Source of the DNA: Actinobacteria bacterium IMCC26207
Lineage (GTDB): Bacteria; Actinomycetota; Acidimicrobiia; Acidimicrobiales; Microtrichaceae
Reading direction: 5' to 3'
NCBI GenBank assembly: GCA_001025035.1
Contig: LCZK01000004.1
Location: forward strand, 62,001 to 126,000
DNA length: 64,000 nt
Shown: in pieces, positions 43,049-51,956 of the stretch
Numbering within the stretch: the first letter of the stretch is position 1
Layout of the letters: each line of letters begins with the position of its first letter
Program-made: the position numbers and the translations under genes
Notes under the pieces: generated by a model
The model's input: the letters and a program-made list of their open reading frames with translations, nothing else
Told to the model about the DNA's origin: nothing
The model's database searches: none

Positions 43049-44236
43049 GTGGCCCAGAATCTGCCATCACTTACTGCTGTGGTCAGCCGCTTTCCGGCGC
43101 CGTCACAGACATTTATTCTTCGAAAACTCATTGGCCTGCGTGAGGCCGGCATCCCCGTCACCGTAGCCTCAACCTCGTTCACTGCGAGCAGCGCAGAACT
43201 GGGGTTTCCCATGCTCTCCCTCATGCCCTGGCAGTCACCGCGAGTAGCACTTCAGGCATCGAGTCGATCAGCTTGGCCCGCAGCCTTTTCAGCTGTGCTC
43301 GGAGGAGGCCAGAAGCAGTCTGGCGGGCTGCGTCACCGGGTGACTCTTGCGCCGCTACGCGCTATTGACTCAGACATTGCCCATTTTGAATTCTCCGGCA
43401 TAGCCGCCTCCTACCTTGATGAACTTCCGAGGCTCCATCGAGACACGAAGATTGCTGTGAGTTGCCGCGGAGCCGCCGAGCAGATTGAGCCCCTCAAGAA
43501 CCCTCAGCGACGGGTGGCACTGGAGCGAGTCTTTGAGATTGCCGATCTCATCCATTGCGTCTCCGATGACATGCGGCAAACAGTCGAGGGACTCGGTGCC
43601 CCAGCCGACAAGATTCTCGTCAACCGTCCGGCAATTCCGGTCGATCAGTTCTCGGCGCTTCGAGACCGCAGACTTGAGCATGAGGGACCATTTCGATTGC
43701 TCTCCATTGGGAGGCTTCATTGGAAAAAGGGATTTGACGACAGCATCCGGGCAGTGGCCGCACTTCGAAAACGAGGCATTGCAGTTGAGTACCGGATCGC
43801 AGGTGAAGGGCTAGAGCGAGAGAAATTGATGTTCATGATCCATGAACTCGCCTGCGAGGACTCAGTGAGTCTGGTTGGCAGCCTTGGTCAACCAGAGATC
43901 AAAGAGTTGCTCGGGTGGGCCGACGCGCTCCTTCTTCCGAGTTTGAGCGAAGGAATCTCAAATGCCGTGCTTGAGGCAATGGCCGCTGGCCTACCCGTGG
44001 TGAGCACCCGCTGCGGCGGTATGGCTGAAGTTGTTGAAGATGGCGTAAACGGAATCTTGGTTGAGGTTGGCGACACTGGAGCGATGTGTGATCACCTCGC
44101 TGAGCTCGCTGGCAGCGCAGATACCCGCTCACGGCTCGGTTTGGCTGCAGCAGCTACCGCTGATGAGCGCCTAGACATCAGCCACCAGGTGGGCAGGTTC
44201 ATGTCCGCATACTCAGAGCTGATCGCCGCCTCCTAG
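43049..44236 (+). CDS. Family 4 glycosyltransferase
   Basis: GT-B retaining glycosyltransferase, 395 residues from the GTG at 43049. An AAGGGG site sits just upstream; an alternative TTG at 43019 would overlap the neuC stop. N-terminal acceptor domain with VVSRFPAPSQTFILRKL. The C-terminal donor domain shows RLLSIGRLHWKKGFDDSIRAV, IAGEGLERE, and LLPSLSEGISNAVLEAMAAGLPVVSTRCGGMAEVV, where the Glu-rich EX7E-type motif lies. It ends the nonulosonic acid operon. GT4 enzymes normally use NDP-sugars, so it is unlikely to be the CMP-sugar transferase and probably adds an adjacent residue. Confidence 0.9.
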   Translation: MAQNLPSLTAVVSRFPAPSQTFILRKLIGLREAGIPVTVASTSFTASSAELGFPMLSLMPWQSPRVALQASSRSAWPAAFSAVLGGGQKQSGGLRHRVTLAPLRAIDSDIAHFEFSGIAASYLDELPRLHRDTKIAVSCRGAAEQIEPLKNPQRRVALERVFEIADLIHCVSDDMRQTVEGLGAPADKILVNRPAIPVDQFSALRDRRLEHEGPFRLLSIGRLHWKKGFDDSIRAVAALRKRGIAVEYRIAGEGLEREKLMFMIHELACEDSVSLVGSLGQPEIKELLGWADALLLPSLSEGISNAVLEAMAAGLPVVSTRCGGMAEVVEDGVNGILVEVGDTGAMCDHLAELAGSADTRSRLGLAAAATADERLDISHQVGRFMSAYSELIAAS

Positions 44237-44267
44237 AAACTGCCGCGCAGGTCAGTCGGCAGGGCAG

Positions 44268-45665
44268 TCAGGCGGTCAGGGCAGCAACCGCATCCACGAG
44301 TCGCTGTGAGGACTGCCCATCCGTGTAGGTCAACAAGTCCTTAATCATCCGCTGACGAGATTCTGAGCCCTCCTCTGGGTGTTCCAGCGCGTGTGCCGTG
44401 GCCAGAATCAGTTCCTCAGCGCTATCAACGGTCCTGAGCCCACCCGAGGCAGTAATGGGGAGCCAGTGCTCCTGGCTGTACATGTCGTTTATTCGCGAAT
44501 TCTCAGAGACCGTCGCTCCCGGAACGAATCTGGGTCCGATCTGTGGCCGATCAAACATCGCCCCGTCGAGCGTCATGGATGAACACACGTTGAGGTGAAC
44601 CACGCAATGCGCAAGCGAGGACATCTGGATGATGATGTCCTCCTCTGAAGGCCAGCCGCGGAATGATGAGTTCCCTGCCGCCCATGGGTCGACAACCTGA
44701 CCGTGACGAAGCTGGCTGCTGAGCTCAGACCAAGCCTCTGGCGGTTCCGCTGGGTGACGACGCACAAGAATGTAGGGGTCCTCAGCGAACCGACCTTGGT
44801 CAATCGCGTCATCAAGCAATCGGATAAGTGAGGCCTCACCCGGAACCAGATGTGCTGGACCAGCGCCGTACAAAATGATCGGCCTGTCCGGAGGGAGCGA
44901 GAGTGCGCTGCACCACGCCTCTCGGCTCATCAGTAGTTCTGGCTTGCGATGAAGATCAAACTGCGGAGCACCAATAACCTTGACTTGCTCAGCTTCTAGC
45001 TGCGGGTACGTTCTGACTAGTTCGGTCCGGTTGTATTTGTTCCAAACAAGCAGTTGCTCACTGCATGCCAGCATTCGCTCCCGAGTAGTTGGGTTATCGA
45101 ACGAGATAACGGAAGTAATCGAGGTCAGGCTGCTCTGCTGCGCCGCGTAAAGGAGCATCCCGTCCTGATCGTGATAGGGAGTGATGCTGAGGACTGCATC
45201 TAGGTTGAGCGTGTCGAGAAAATCCGCAAAATCTCCAAGGTTTGTTCCACGGCTGAGTTGTTCGGGCTCGTCACGCTCGAGGCGTGCGCCGGCTCCGGGT
45301 AGCGACACAGCGACGGCATCAACCGCTGAGCGCAACTGGTTCAAGAACCGATCTCTCGGTGCATGCATCATCGAGAGTTGCCGAGCCCTACGGATCTTGG
45401 TAGTCCGACTATTGAGGCGGCGGTCGTGAAGAATGCTCTGCTTACGCCGAAACATGCGGTACTCGTGAGACAGTTTTGCCTCGGGTAACTGCAGCACTTC
45501 ATATCCGCTGCTCTCAAGCAGGGCTCGCAGCTCGGGGTCATCCCACCCCAATGCGATGACCGGGTGACACACCTGCGCAAGGCCAGCTAGTACCCCTGTG
45601 GGCACAAAGTAACGAACGCTAAACCCGTACGTAATCGGAACCAGAACACGAGAATCTATTTTCAT
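44268..45665 (-). CDS. GT-B-like surface carbohydrate transferase of unknown specificity
   Basis: 465 residues with no membrane helices. The N-terminal half has a Rossmann-like pattern (VLVPITYGFSVRYF, VIALGWDD). The C-terminal half has IILYGAGPAHLVPGE, ILVRRHPAEPPEAW, and a late SSMTLDGAMFDRPQIGP segment. The last resembles the donor site of CDP-glycerol/polysialyl-type GT-B enzymes, in which a HP motif and a downstream SS-E-like region bind the CMP/CDP donor. Its last-gene position facing the neu operon makes it a candidate transferase for the CMP-nonulosonate, but this is inference. It is 20 bases downstream of the ABC exporter gene. Confidence 0.65.
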   Translation of the reverse strand: MKIDSRVLVPITYGFSVRYFVPTGVLAGLAQVCHPVIALGWDDPELRALLESSGYEVLQLPEAKLSHEYRMFRRKQSILHDRRLNSRTTKIRRARQLSMMHAPRDRFLNQLRSAVDAVAVSLPGAGARLERDEPEQLSRGTNLGDFADFLDTLNLDAVLSITPYHDQDGMLLYAAQQSSLTSITSVISFDNPTTRERMLACSEQLLVWNKYNRTELVRTYPQLEAEQVKVIGAPQFDLHRKPELLMSREAWCSALSLPPDRPIILYGAGPAHLVPGEASLIRLLDDAIDQGRFAEDPYILVRRHPAEPPEAWSELSSQLRHGQVVDPWAAGNSSFRGWPSEEDIIIQMSSLAHCVVHLNVCSSMTLDGAMFDRPQIGPRFVPGATVSENSRINDMYSQEHWLPITASGGLRTVDSAEELILATAHALEHPEEGSESRQRMIKDLLTYTDGQSSQRLVDAVAALTA

Positions 45666-45685
45666 ATGTTGCCGTGCCGAACAGG

Positions 45686-47587
45686 TCAGGTACGAATCCG
45701 AGAGAGCGCTAGAGCCTCTTTATAAAAGGCGTTGTTGCTCTCTAGGTCGGTTCGGTCGCCAAAGGCCTGCAGCTTGCCGTGATCCATCACCATGATTCGA
45801 TCACAGCTATTCAGCGTCGAGAGTCGATGTGCAATCACAAACAAGGTGACCGACCCTTTGAGTTCGTTCAAGGTCTCATGAACAAGTGACTCTGATTGCA
45901 TGTCGAGTGCACTTGTCGGTTCGTCGAGCACCAGCATGGCTGGCCGCCGCACAAGTGCGCGAGCAATTGCCACACGCTGCCGCTGACCACCAGAGAGCGA
46001 GCCGCCGCGAGAACCCAGCACGGTGTCGTAGCCATCAGGCATAGCCAGAATCTCTTCATGGACATGAGCACGACGAGCAGCTTCCATGATCTGTTCATCG
46101 CTCACACCTTGCCGAAAGAACCTGATGTTGTTCGCCACGGTGTCGTCATAGATACGACTGTCTTGTGGAACAAAGGCAATCATGGAGAACCAAGACTGAT
46201 CCTCAATATCCCCTACCTGCACGCCATCTAGTTGGTACGTCCCAGTGCTGGCATGACGGAGTCGCAGGAGCAACTGAATCAAGGTGGACTTGCCGCTACC
46301 CGATGGGCCGATAATTCCAACAGCCTCACCTGGTTCGACAGTAAAGCTCACATCCTGGAGTGCATCATGAACGCCGTCGTAGGAATACGTGACGTCCGTG
46401 AACTCAATTTTTCCGATGCTCTCGAGGTGCACCGAACCCGAGGGCGGCCGCGAATCGCGGAAGAACTGCCGCTCCTCGAAAAGCCGCTGAATATAAGGAA
46501 CTAAATCTCCCAGACCGTGATAGGCGGCCTGAATCCCGCTTGTTTGGTTCAACGCACGGACAAGTACCACCACGATTGCCCCAACGGCAGCTAGCGGCTG
46601 ATCCAAGAATGCGTCCATGGCCACGAGCGCCGCCAAAATGATAAGCACTGCAGCAGAGGTATAGATACCAGTCACCATGCGAGCCATCAACTGCGCCTTG
46701 TAGAGCGAGGCGATTTCGCTGCGAGTGGATTTGTCGAGTCGATCGGCAACGTCTTCGCTGACGCCAAAGGCCCGAATCTCGAGGCTCAGATCGATTGCCT
46801 CACGCGATTGAACGCTGTAGATAACGCCTTGTTGCATTTGTTGGCGGCCGAGCCGCTTTGCCTTGATCGTCATGGGGCGAAGGCCCATGAAGAGGAACCC
46901 ACCAAAAATCACGATCGCTCCCGAGGCCAGCGGGTCAACAATGAAGGCAGACATCAGCAGTGCCATCACCATGAAGCCCGAACTCATGAGCAACCCAACG
47001 CTGATGACGGCTGCTTGGGTCTTTGCAAGGTGCCGCTGCAGAAGGTCCTGAACTGCGGCCTCGGGAATGGCTGACTGCACTTCCCAGGATGCTCCAATGA
47101 AATCCTCGAAGGTGCCGTTACGCAAGCTCTGCGTAAGGCGTGAGGTCAGCCTAGCGCCCGATCTCGAAGCCACATACTGAAGGCCAAGACGGATTGCGGT
47201 CAGACCAATCGCCACCATAAAGAGCGTATTGACTGGCAACTTATCAAGGCCAAACATGAGAGACTTCTGCTCTGAAAGGTCATTGCCACCAATCGATAAG
47301 GCCAAGTTGGCAATAAGTAACAGCAGCGTTGCCTCACAGAGGCCACCGAGAAATGATGTGGTCGCCATGATGGCAAGCGAGGGATACTCACCCTTGAACA
47401 ATCTGCGCAGGGTGGGGAACATCGGCAGGTTGGTGTCAGTGGGATTCTGAAACATTTGCTCTGCCGAGCTAGCAATCGCCGCAGGAGTCAGAACCGTGTC
47501 TTCTTCAACAGGTGGAACCACAACTGCTGGAACCGAATCTGTGGGATCCGAAGGGGTTGAGTCGCTCTGGGCGCTCTGAGTACTCAT
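45686..47587 (-). CDS. ABC exporter, fused permease and ATPase (flippase-like)
   Basis: 633 residues. A hydrophilic N-terminal extension of about 70 residues (Pro/Asp/Thr-rich) precedes a type-I exporter membrane domain with about six helices (about 75-365). The ATPase domain has Walker A GPSGSGKST, signature LSGGQRQRVAIARAL and Walker B MLVLDEPTSALD, so it is complete. This half-transporter should work as a homodimer. In glycan clusters such proteins (PglK, MsbA type) flip lipid-linked oligosaccharides, which would supply the polymerase at 34159 since no Wzx-type flippase is seen. Its ATG overlaps the upstream GT4 stop as ATGA. Confidence 0.9.
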   Translation of the reverse strand: MSTQSAQSDSTPSDPTDSVPAVVVPPVEEDTVLTPAAIASSAEQMFQNPTDTNLPMFPTLRRLFKGEYPSLAIMATTSFLGGLCEATLLLLIANLALSIGGNDLSEQKSLMFGLDKLPVNTLFMVAIGLTAIRLGLQYVASRSGARLTSRLTQSLRNGTFEDFIGASWEVQSAIPEAAVQDLLQRHLAKTQAAVISVGLLMSSGFMVMALLMSAFIVDPLASGAIVIFGGFLFMGLRPMTIKAKRLGRQQMQQGVIYSVQSREAIDLSLEIRAFGVSEDVADRLDKSTRSEIASLYKAQLMARMVTGIYTSAAVLIILAALVAMDAFLDQPLAAVGAIVVVLVRALNQTSGIQAAYHGLGDLVPYIQRLFEERQFFRDSRPPSGSVHLESIGKIEFTDVTYSYDGVHDALQDVSFTVEPGEAVGIIGPSGSGKSTLIQLLLRLRHASTGTYQLDGVQVGDIEDQSWFSMIAFVPQDSRIYDDTVANNIRFFRQGVSDEQIMEAARRAHVHEEILAMPDGYDTVLGSRGGSLSGGQRQRVAIARALVRRPAMLVLDEPTSALDMQSESLVHETLNELKGSVTLFVIAHRLSTLNSCDRIMVMDHGKLQAFGDRTDLESNNAFYKEALALSRIRT

Positions 47588-48771
47588 AAGAGATCCCCGT
47601 ACATTTTGCGGATTGCACTGCTTTGCATTTCCAACGTAAGCCCCTTGGCGAGGCTCGCACGGCCAGCCCGCCCAAGCTGTTCAGCAAGGGAACTGTTCGT
47701 AACCGCACGAATCATCGACTCTGCGAGTTTAGCGGGATCGCTGGGGGGAACAACCCAGCCCGTGACGCCATTTTCAATCACCTCGGGCATGCCTCCTACC
47801 CCCGTCACGATTACTGGTAACTCCAAGGCCATTGCCTCGAGCGCAGCGTTACTTGTCCCCTCAGACAAGCTGGACAGCACGAACAACTGCGAGCCTTCGA
47901 GTTCTTGGCGGACCTGTTCTGGGGGCAGTAAACCTGCGAAACGAACAGAATCTGTCAGTCCCAGAGCAGAGGCCCGAAATTGCAGAGCATCCTTCTCGGG
48001 ACCATCTCCGATGATGGTCAATCTGGCATCAAAACCACTCGCTCGCAGCTCGGCCAGCGCACTCAACGTCGTAGAAACGTCTTTAATCCAGTGCAGTCGG
48101 CCAACTGTGATCATTCTGATCTGCGAATCCGAATTGATTGCCTGATAGGGAGTCGTGCGGCTGAACTTCTCAGTGTTCACGGCTGGCCGGATCACGCGAA
48201 TCAACTCGGGGTCAACACCCATACCGACCACAGCAGCTGCTACTGCTTCAGACACTGCGTGCACTCGATCGCAGCGGTTGAGCACTGAACTGAGTGCCTC
48301 GGCACGCTCAGGATGCAGCACAGGACTCACGAGTTCGCCGGTCCCTCGACAGGACACGATCACTCGCGTGTCTGTATCGAGCAACTCGAGTGCGTCATCC
48401 AAACTCAGAGCAATGCCGCTGAACGAGATATGAACAACATCTGGTTGAGTTGCAAGAAGAGGTGCTGCTTGCAGCGCAGCCCGCACTGCACGAGAACTGC
48501 GCCCAAAGCGAGCCCTAGCCCGAGACATCGCCGTGGCCGACGCCTGTGAGGACCGAGTGGCTAGCTTCGCTGCAGCCCAGGGGAACCTTGCGGAGTTAGC
48601 TGCAGGCAAGGCCATGGCGCGCCCGGGCTGTGCATGTTGACGCGTTCTGCTGTCGAGCAGTGAATACTCAGTTACCTCGTGGCCGTCATCGCTCAGAATT
48701 CTTGCGAGCGCATGCAGAAAGGTTTCTGATCCGGTGTCGAATTCGTTGACGACAAGCGTGATTCGGGCCAT
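47584..48771 (-). CDS. Family 4 glycosyltransferase
   Basis: 395 residues, GT-B. N-terminal VVNEFDTGSETFLHALARIL; donor domain with RMITVGRLHWIKDVSTTL, IIGDGPEKDAL, and FVLSSLSEGTSNAALEAMALELPVIVTGVGGMPEVIENG. It is similar in layout to the GT4 at 43049 (both have an HFEF/HISFSGIA segment and SCRG), suggesting a related acceptor. Coupled to the ABC exporter by an ATGA overlap and three bases from the asnB-like gene. Donor sugar unknown. Confidence 0.9.
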   Translation of the reverse strand: MARITLVVNEFDTGSETFLHALARILSDDGHEVTEYSLLDSRTRQHAQPGRAMALPAANSARFPWAAAKLATRSSQASATAMSRARARFGRSSRAVRAALQAAPLLATQPDVVHISFSGIALSLDDALELLDTDTRVIVSCRGTGELVSPVLHPERAEALSSVLNRCDRVHAVSEAVAAAVVGMGVDPELIRVIRPAVNTEKFSRTTPYQAINSDSQIRMITVGRLHWIKDVSTTLSALAELRASGFDARLTIIGDGPEKDALQFRASALGLTDSVRFAGLLPPEQVRQELEGSQLFVLSSLSEGTSNAALEAMALELPVIVTGVGGMPEVIENGVTGWVVPPSDPAKLAESMIRAVTNSSLAEQLGRAGRASLAKGLTLEMQSSAIRKMYGDLL

Positions 48772-48774
48772 GTG

Positions 48775-50658
48775 TCAGAGCACCGACTGCGAGGACGGAA
48801 GCGGCTTGGCGTGGCGGTCTGCCCAGAGTTGCAGGGCAAGCAGGTTCCAGAGGCCGCGATGCCTATCAAGGCGACCCGAGAAATGATCCTCGCACCACAG
48901 CTTCAGCTGCTCTCGGTCAAAAAAGCCGTTTGGAAATGGGTCACGCTCAAGCAGGAGTTCCTCAACGTGGCCACGAAGGTCGGTTCGCAACCACTGTGCC
49001 ATGGGTACCGTAAATCCCTTTTTTGGAATCGGGATACTCTCCGGCGGAACCTGTTGACCAAGTGCGTTTCGCAAGGGAAGCTTTCCGATGCCATTGCGCA
49101 TGCAGTCAATGGGATCAATCCTCTGCGCTAGGTCAAGCAGCTCGAGATCAAGCAGTGGCACCCGAACCTCAAGCGAATGAAACATGGCTGCCCGATCCAC
49201 CTTCTGCAGAACCATCGGCAGATGACAGGCAAGTTCGTTTGACCTCATCCACTGAAACAACTCGTCTCTGCTCGGCTTGCCAGACAAGCTGAACAGATCG
49301 AAGTCTGCAGGCAGGTCGCCAAGGTCGGGGGCGATGCGTTCAAAGTCGGCATCCCGTAGCCCCGAGTGCGCATCTAGGTACCAGTCCCCCAGAGTTGGGA
49401 ACATCACTCCGCGCGGTGGTCGCTTTGGGTTCGGCAGCGGCTTGGTTGCGCCATAGGCAGCAACCCGCAGCGACTTCGGTAGGCCAAACCACTTTGCGGC
49501 CTCGGCAACCTTGGTGAATCTTGGGTAGCCCCAAAACAGTTCGTCGCCACCGTCACCTGACTGCACGGTCTTGACCGATTCAGACGCAAGGGCCGAGACC
49601 AACAGTGTGGGGAACGAGGAGTAATCGCCAAATGGCTCTGTGTTCGCTGCAGCCACATCATCCACTAATGCCACAGCGGTTGCGCCATCTATTCGACGGA
49701 GGTTGAAGTCAACCCCGAGAATCTCTGCATAGACCCGGGCAGCTTCGGACTCATCGCTGCCTGGGTCATCAGTACCAATAGTGAAGGCGGGGACGGGGTG
49801 GTCCGCTGCCGCTTGAAGGTGGGAGGTAACGAGCGGTGAATCGACTCCGCCTGACAAGAATGCCCCGACTTCTACGTCACTCACGCGTTGTCGTTGTACG
49901 GCGTTGGCTACCCCGTCTGCCACTGCATCAAGCGCAGCCTGACCGCTGAGGCGATCCGCTCCTGCGACAGGTTTGAACGCTGGCCGGAATCTGCGGACTG
50001 AGGGTTCAGCACCCGGCCGAATCTCCAGAAGATGTCCGGGTGCGACTTGGCCCGTATCGCTCAGAAGTGCGTATCGACCTGGCAGGTATCCCAGCCGCAG
50101 GTACATGTTCAATGCCCCGGGATCAACTCGAGTTCGATCGCATCGGGAATGGCGAATGACTTGGTCGTACTGTGATCCAAATACGAATGCTTCGGCTGAA
50201 CGCCACCAGTACAGAGGCTTAATGCCAACGGGGTCTCTTGCTAGCACCAGCGTCTTGATCGCAGGCCGATACCAAGCAAGTGCGAACATGCCGTTGAAAC
50301 GTGAGAGCGCATCTGTGCCCCACTCGGCGAGTGATTGCAGCACAACCTCGGTATCAGAATCAGAGCGAAAGGTCCGTCCAAGGGAGATGAGTTCGGTTCG
50401 AAGCTCACGGAAGTTGTACACCTCGCCGTTGAACACCAGGACATCTTGGCCATCCTCGGTGACCATCGGCTGGTGTCCGCGTTGGGAGAGGTCGATAATT
50501 GACAGTCTGCGAAAGCCGAGAGCGCAAGATGCCCCGTCATCCCAAGCTCCAGAATCATCTGGCCCTCGCCGCTGCATAAGTTCGCTGAGCGCAGCAACTT
50601 CAGCGATGTCTTCGGGGCTCAGAGCATCCCTGAGCAACATTCCCACGATTCCACACAT
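48775..50658 (-). CDS. Asparagine-synthase-like glutamine amidotransferase, copy 2
   Basis: 627 residues. Cys2 glutaminase nucleophile in MCGIVGML, QRRGPDDSG and NGEVYNF; ATP loop FLSGGVDS (about 268) and SGDGGDELFWGYPR. Complete catalytic set. It lies between GT4 genes and downstream of the WbpB/D-WbpE-like pair in one operon. In Pseudomonas and Bordetella O-antigen clusters, homologous amidotransferases (WbpS/WbmE types) convert uronic acids to uronamides, so amidation of a diacetamido-uronic acid is a reasonable hypothesis. Simple asparagine synthesis cannot be excluded. Confidence 0.88.
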   Translation of the reverse strand: MCGIVGMLLRDALSPEDIAEVAALSELMQRRGPDDSGAWDDGASCALGFRRLSIIDLSQRGHQPMVTEDGQDVLVFNGEVYNFRELRTELISLGRTFRSDSDTEVVLQSLAEWGTDALSRFNGMFALAWYRPAIKTLVLARDPVGIKPLYWWRSAEAFVFGSQYDQVIRHSRCDRTRVDPGALNMYLRLGYLPGRYALLSDTGQVAPGHLLEIRPGAEPSVRRFRPAFKPVAGADRLSGQAALDAVADGVANAVQRQRVSDVEVGAFLSGGVDSPLVTSHLQAAADHPVPAFTIGTDDPGSDESEAARVYAEILGVDFNLRRIDGATAVALVDDVAAANTEPFGDYSSFPTLLVSALASESVKTVQSGDGGDELFWGYPRFTKVAEAAKWFGLPKSLRVAAYGATKPLPNPKRPPRGVMFPTLGDWYLDAHSGLRDADFERIAPDLGDLPADFDLFSLSGKPSRDELFQWMRSNELACHLPMVLQKVDRAAMFHSLEVRVPLLDLELLDLAQRIDPIDCMRNGIGKLPLRNALGQQVPPESIPIPKKGFTVPMAQWLRTDLRGHVEELLLERDPFPNGFFDREQLKLWCEDHFSGRLDRHRGLWNLLALQLWADRHAKPLPSSQSVL

Positions 50659-50659
50659 G

Positions 50660-51913
50660 TCAGGTCACGCCCTTCAGAGAACGTTCTGAGCGGCCCTCTG
50701 TCGGGGCCACCGCCACAAGTTCTTCGTTCCAACGGTCTACAACAGCCTCCCAAGAGAACTCAGTGGGAATGCGCTCGTGTCCTGCCAAGCCGAGCCGCTG
50801 CGCAGTAGCTGGGTTCTCGAGCAGTGAACTCACAGCTGCGCCGAGCGCTGCGGGCTCACCCACCGGCACGAGTAGCCCATCCACCCCATCAGAAATTACC
50901 GAAGCTATTGCAGCAATATCAGATGCCACAACGGGCCGCTTCGCCGCCCAGGCTTCTAGGATTACTAGACCGAACGCCTCTTCGCGAGATGGCACCACGA
51001 CAATTTCTGCGGCGGCAAGAATGACATCGCGATCGGCCTCAGCGAAGTCCTCGAGTACCTGGACTCGTTCGGCTGCCTCCTCGGGCAACGAACCAAGCGC
51101 TGCTTCCAACCCCGACCACCCAGTACGACTTCCGGCAAGTACGACCCTCAAGTCCGGATGGGCGGCGAGCAACTGCGGACAGGCTGCGAGAAGGGTGTCG
51201 ATCCCCTTGTGTGCTGCCAGTCGTCCAATAAAGAGAACAGTGGGTCCTTCAACGAGACCAAGCTGTGCACGCGCAGTCGGTGGATCTATGAGCGACTCAG
51301 CACTCGAACAGCCGGGCGGTATCACTGCGCTTCGTGAAGACTCCACCCCATGATCAACCAGCCAAGTTTGCTCCGCCGTAGTCAGCGCAACGCATAGGTC
51401 GGCTCGCCGAATCGCTTTCAACAGTGAGCCTTTCGGCACCCATTCCCCTAGGTGCAAAATGGGAAGCGCAACAAATGCCGCTCGTTTGCGGGGAGTGAAC
51501 TTGGCGGCAGCGGGCACAGTCGTAAATGGCGCTGAAACGCCAATCACAACATCAGATCCCTGTGCTGCCCTACGAGCGCCCAGAGCAAGCTTTGCACCCC
51601 AAGGTCCGTAGGCCGTGACCGATGGAACAATCGGGCGACCGAATCTCGCACCGATACGGCGAAGAACTCGGAGAAAGTCGTGGGTCCGATGTGATACCGG
51701 CAGGCGCAACACCTCGACCCCTGCAATCACTTCGCGGTCAATTGGGATCTTCCCTGGATTCTTGCCTGCTGGGGCGTACAGAGCGTCGGTTGTGACCACG
51801 GTTACTTGGTGGCCGTGGCGCTGAACAAGACCCTCGGCAATGCGTTGCACCAATTGTTGCGCGCCGCCAACTGAAGGTGCGTAGTTGATAGCAAGAAAGG
51901 TGATCTTCATCAT
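50660..51913 (-). CDS. Family 4 glycosyltransferase
   Basis: 417 residues, GT-B. N-terminal FLAINYAPSVGGAQQLVQRIAEGL with the GGA-q loop of the acceptor domain; donor domain with VLFIGRLAAHKGIDTLL, VVLAGSRTG, and VVPSREEAFGLVILEAWAAKRPVVASDIAAIASVI, the E-x7-E motif. It ends one base before the asnB start. Two ATG codons open the gene (MMK); either may be used. 43 bases separate it from the aminotransferase gene upstream. Specificity unknown. Confidence 0.9.
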   Translation of the reverse strand: MMKITFLAINYAPSVGGAQQLVQRIAEGLVQRHGHQVTVVTTDALYAPAGKNPGKIPIDREVIAGVEVLRLPVSHRTHDFLRVLRRIGARFGRPIVPSVTAYGPWGAKLALGARRAAQGSDVVIGVSAPFTTVPAAAKFTPRKRAAFVALPILHLGEWVPKGSLLKAIRRADLCVALTTAEQTWLVDHGVESSRSAVIPPGCSSAESLIDPPTARAQLGLVEGPTVLFIGRLAAHKGIDTLLAACPQLLAAHPDLRVVLAGSRTGWSGLEAALGSLPEEAAERVQVLEDFAEADRDVILAAAEIVVVPSREEAFGLVILEAWAAKRPVVASDIAAIASVISDGVDGLLVPVGEPAALGAAVSSLLENPATAQRLGLAGHERIPTEFSWEAVVDRWNEELVAVAPTEGRSERSLKGVT

Positions 51914-51956
51914 GTGAGCCTAGGAGTGCGCCTTGAAGAAGCGTGTGTTCGTGAAC

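Noticed and set aside
44237..44290. GGCAG/GGTCAG-rich stretch considered as a terminator
   Set aside because: The best stem (CTGCCG/CGGCAG) has an 11-base loop and no U tract; not a convincing terminator between the convergent genes.
49973..50689. 238-codon plus-strand open frame
   Set aside because: Antisense to the second asnB-like gene, whose Cys2 and SGGVDS motifs fix the real frame.
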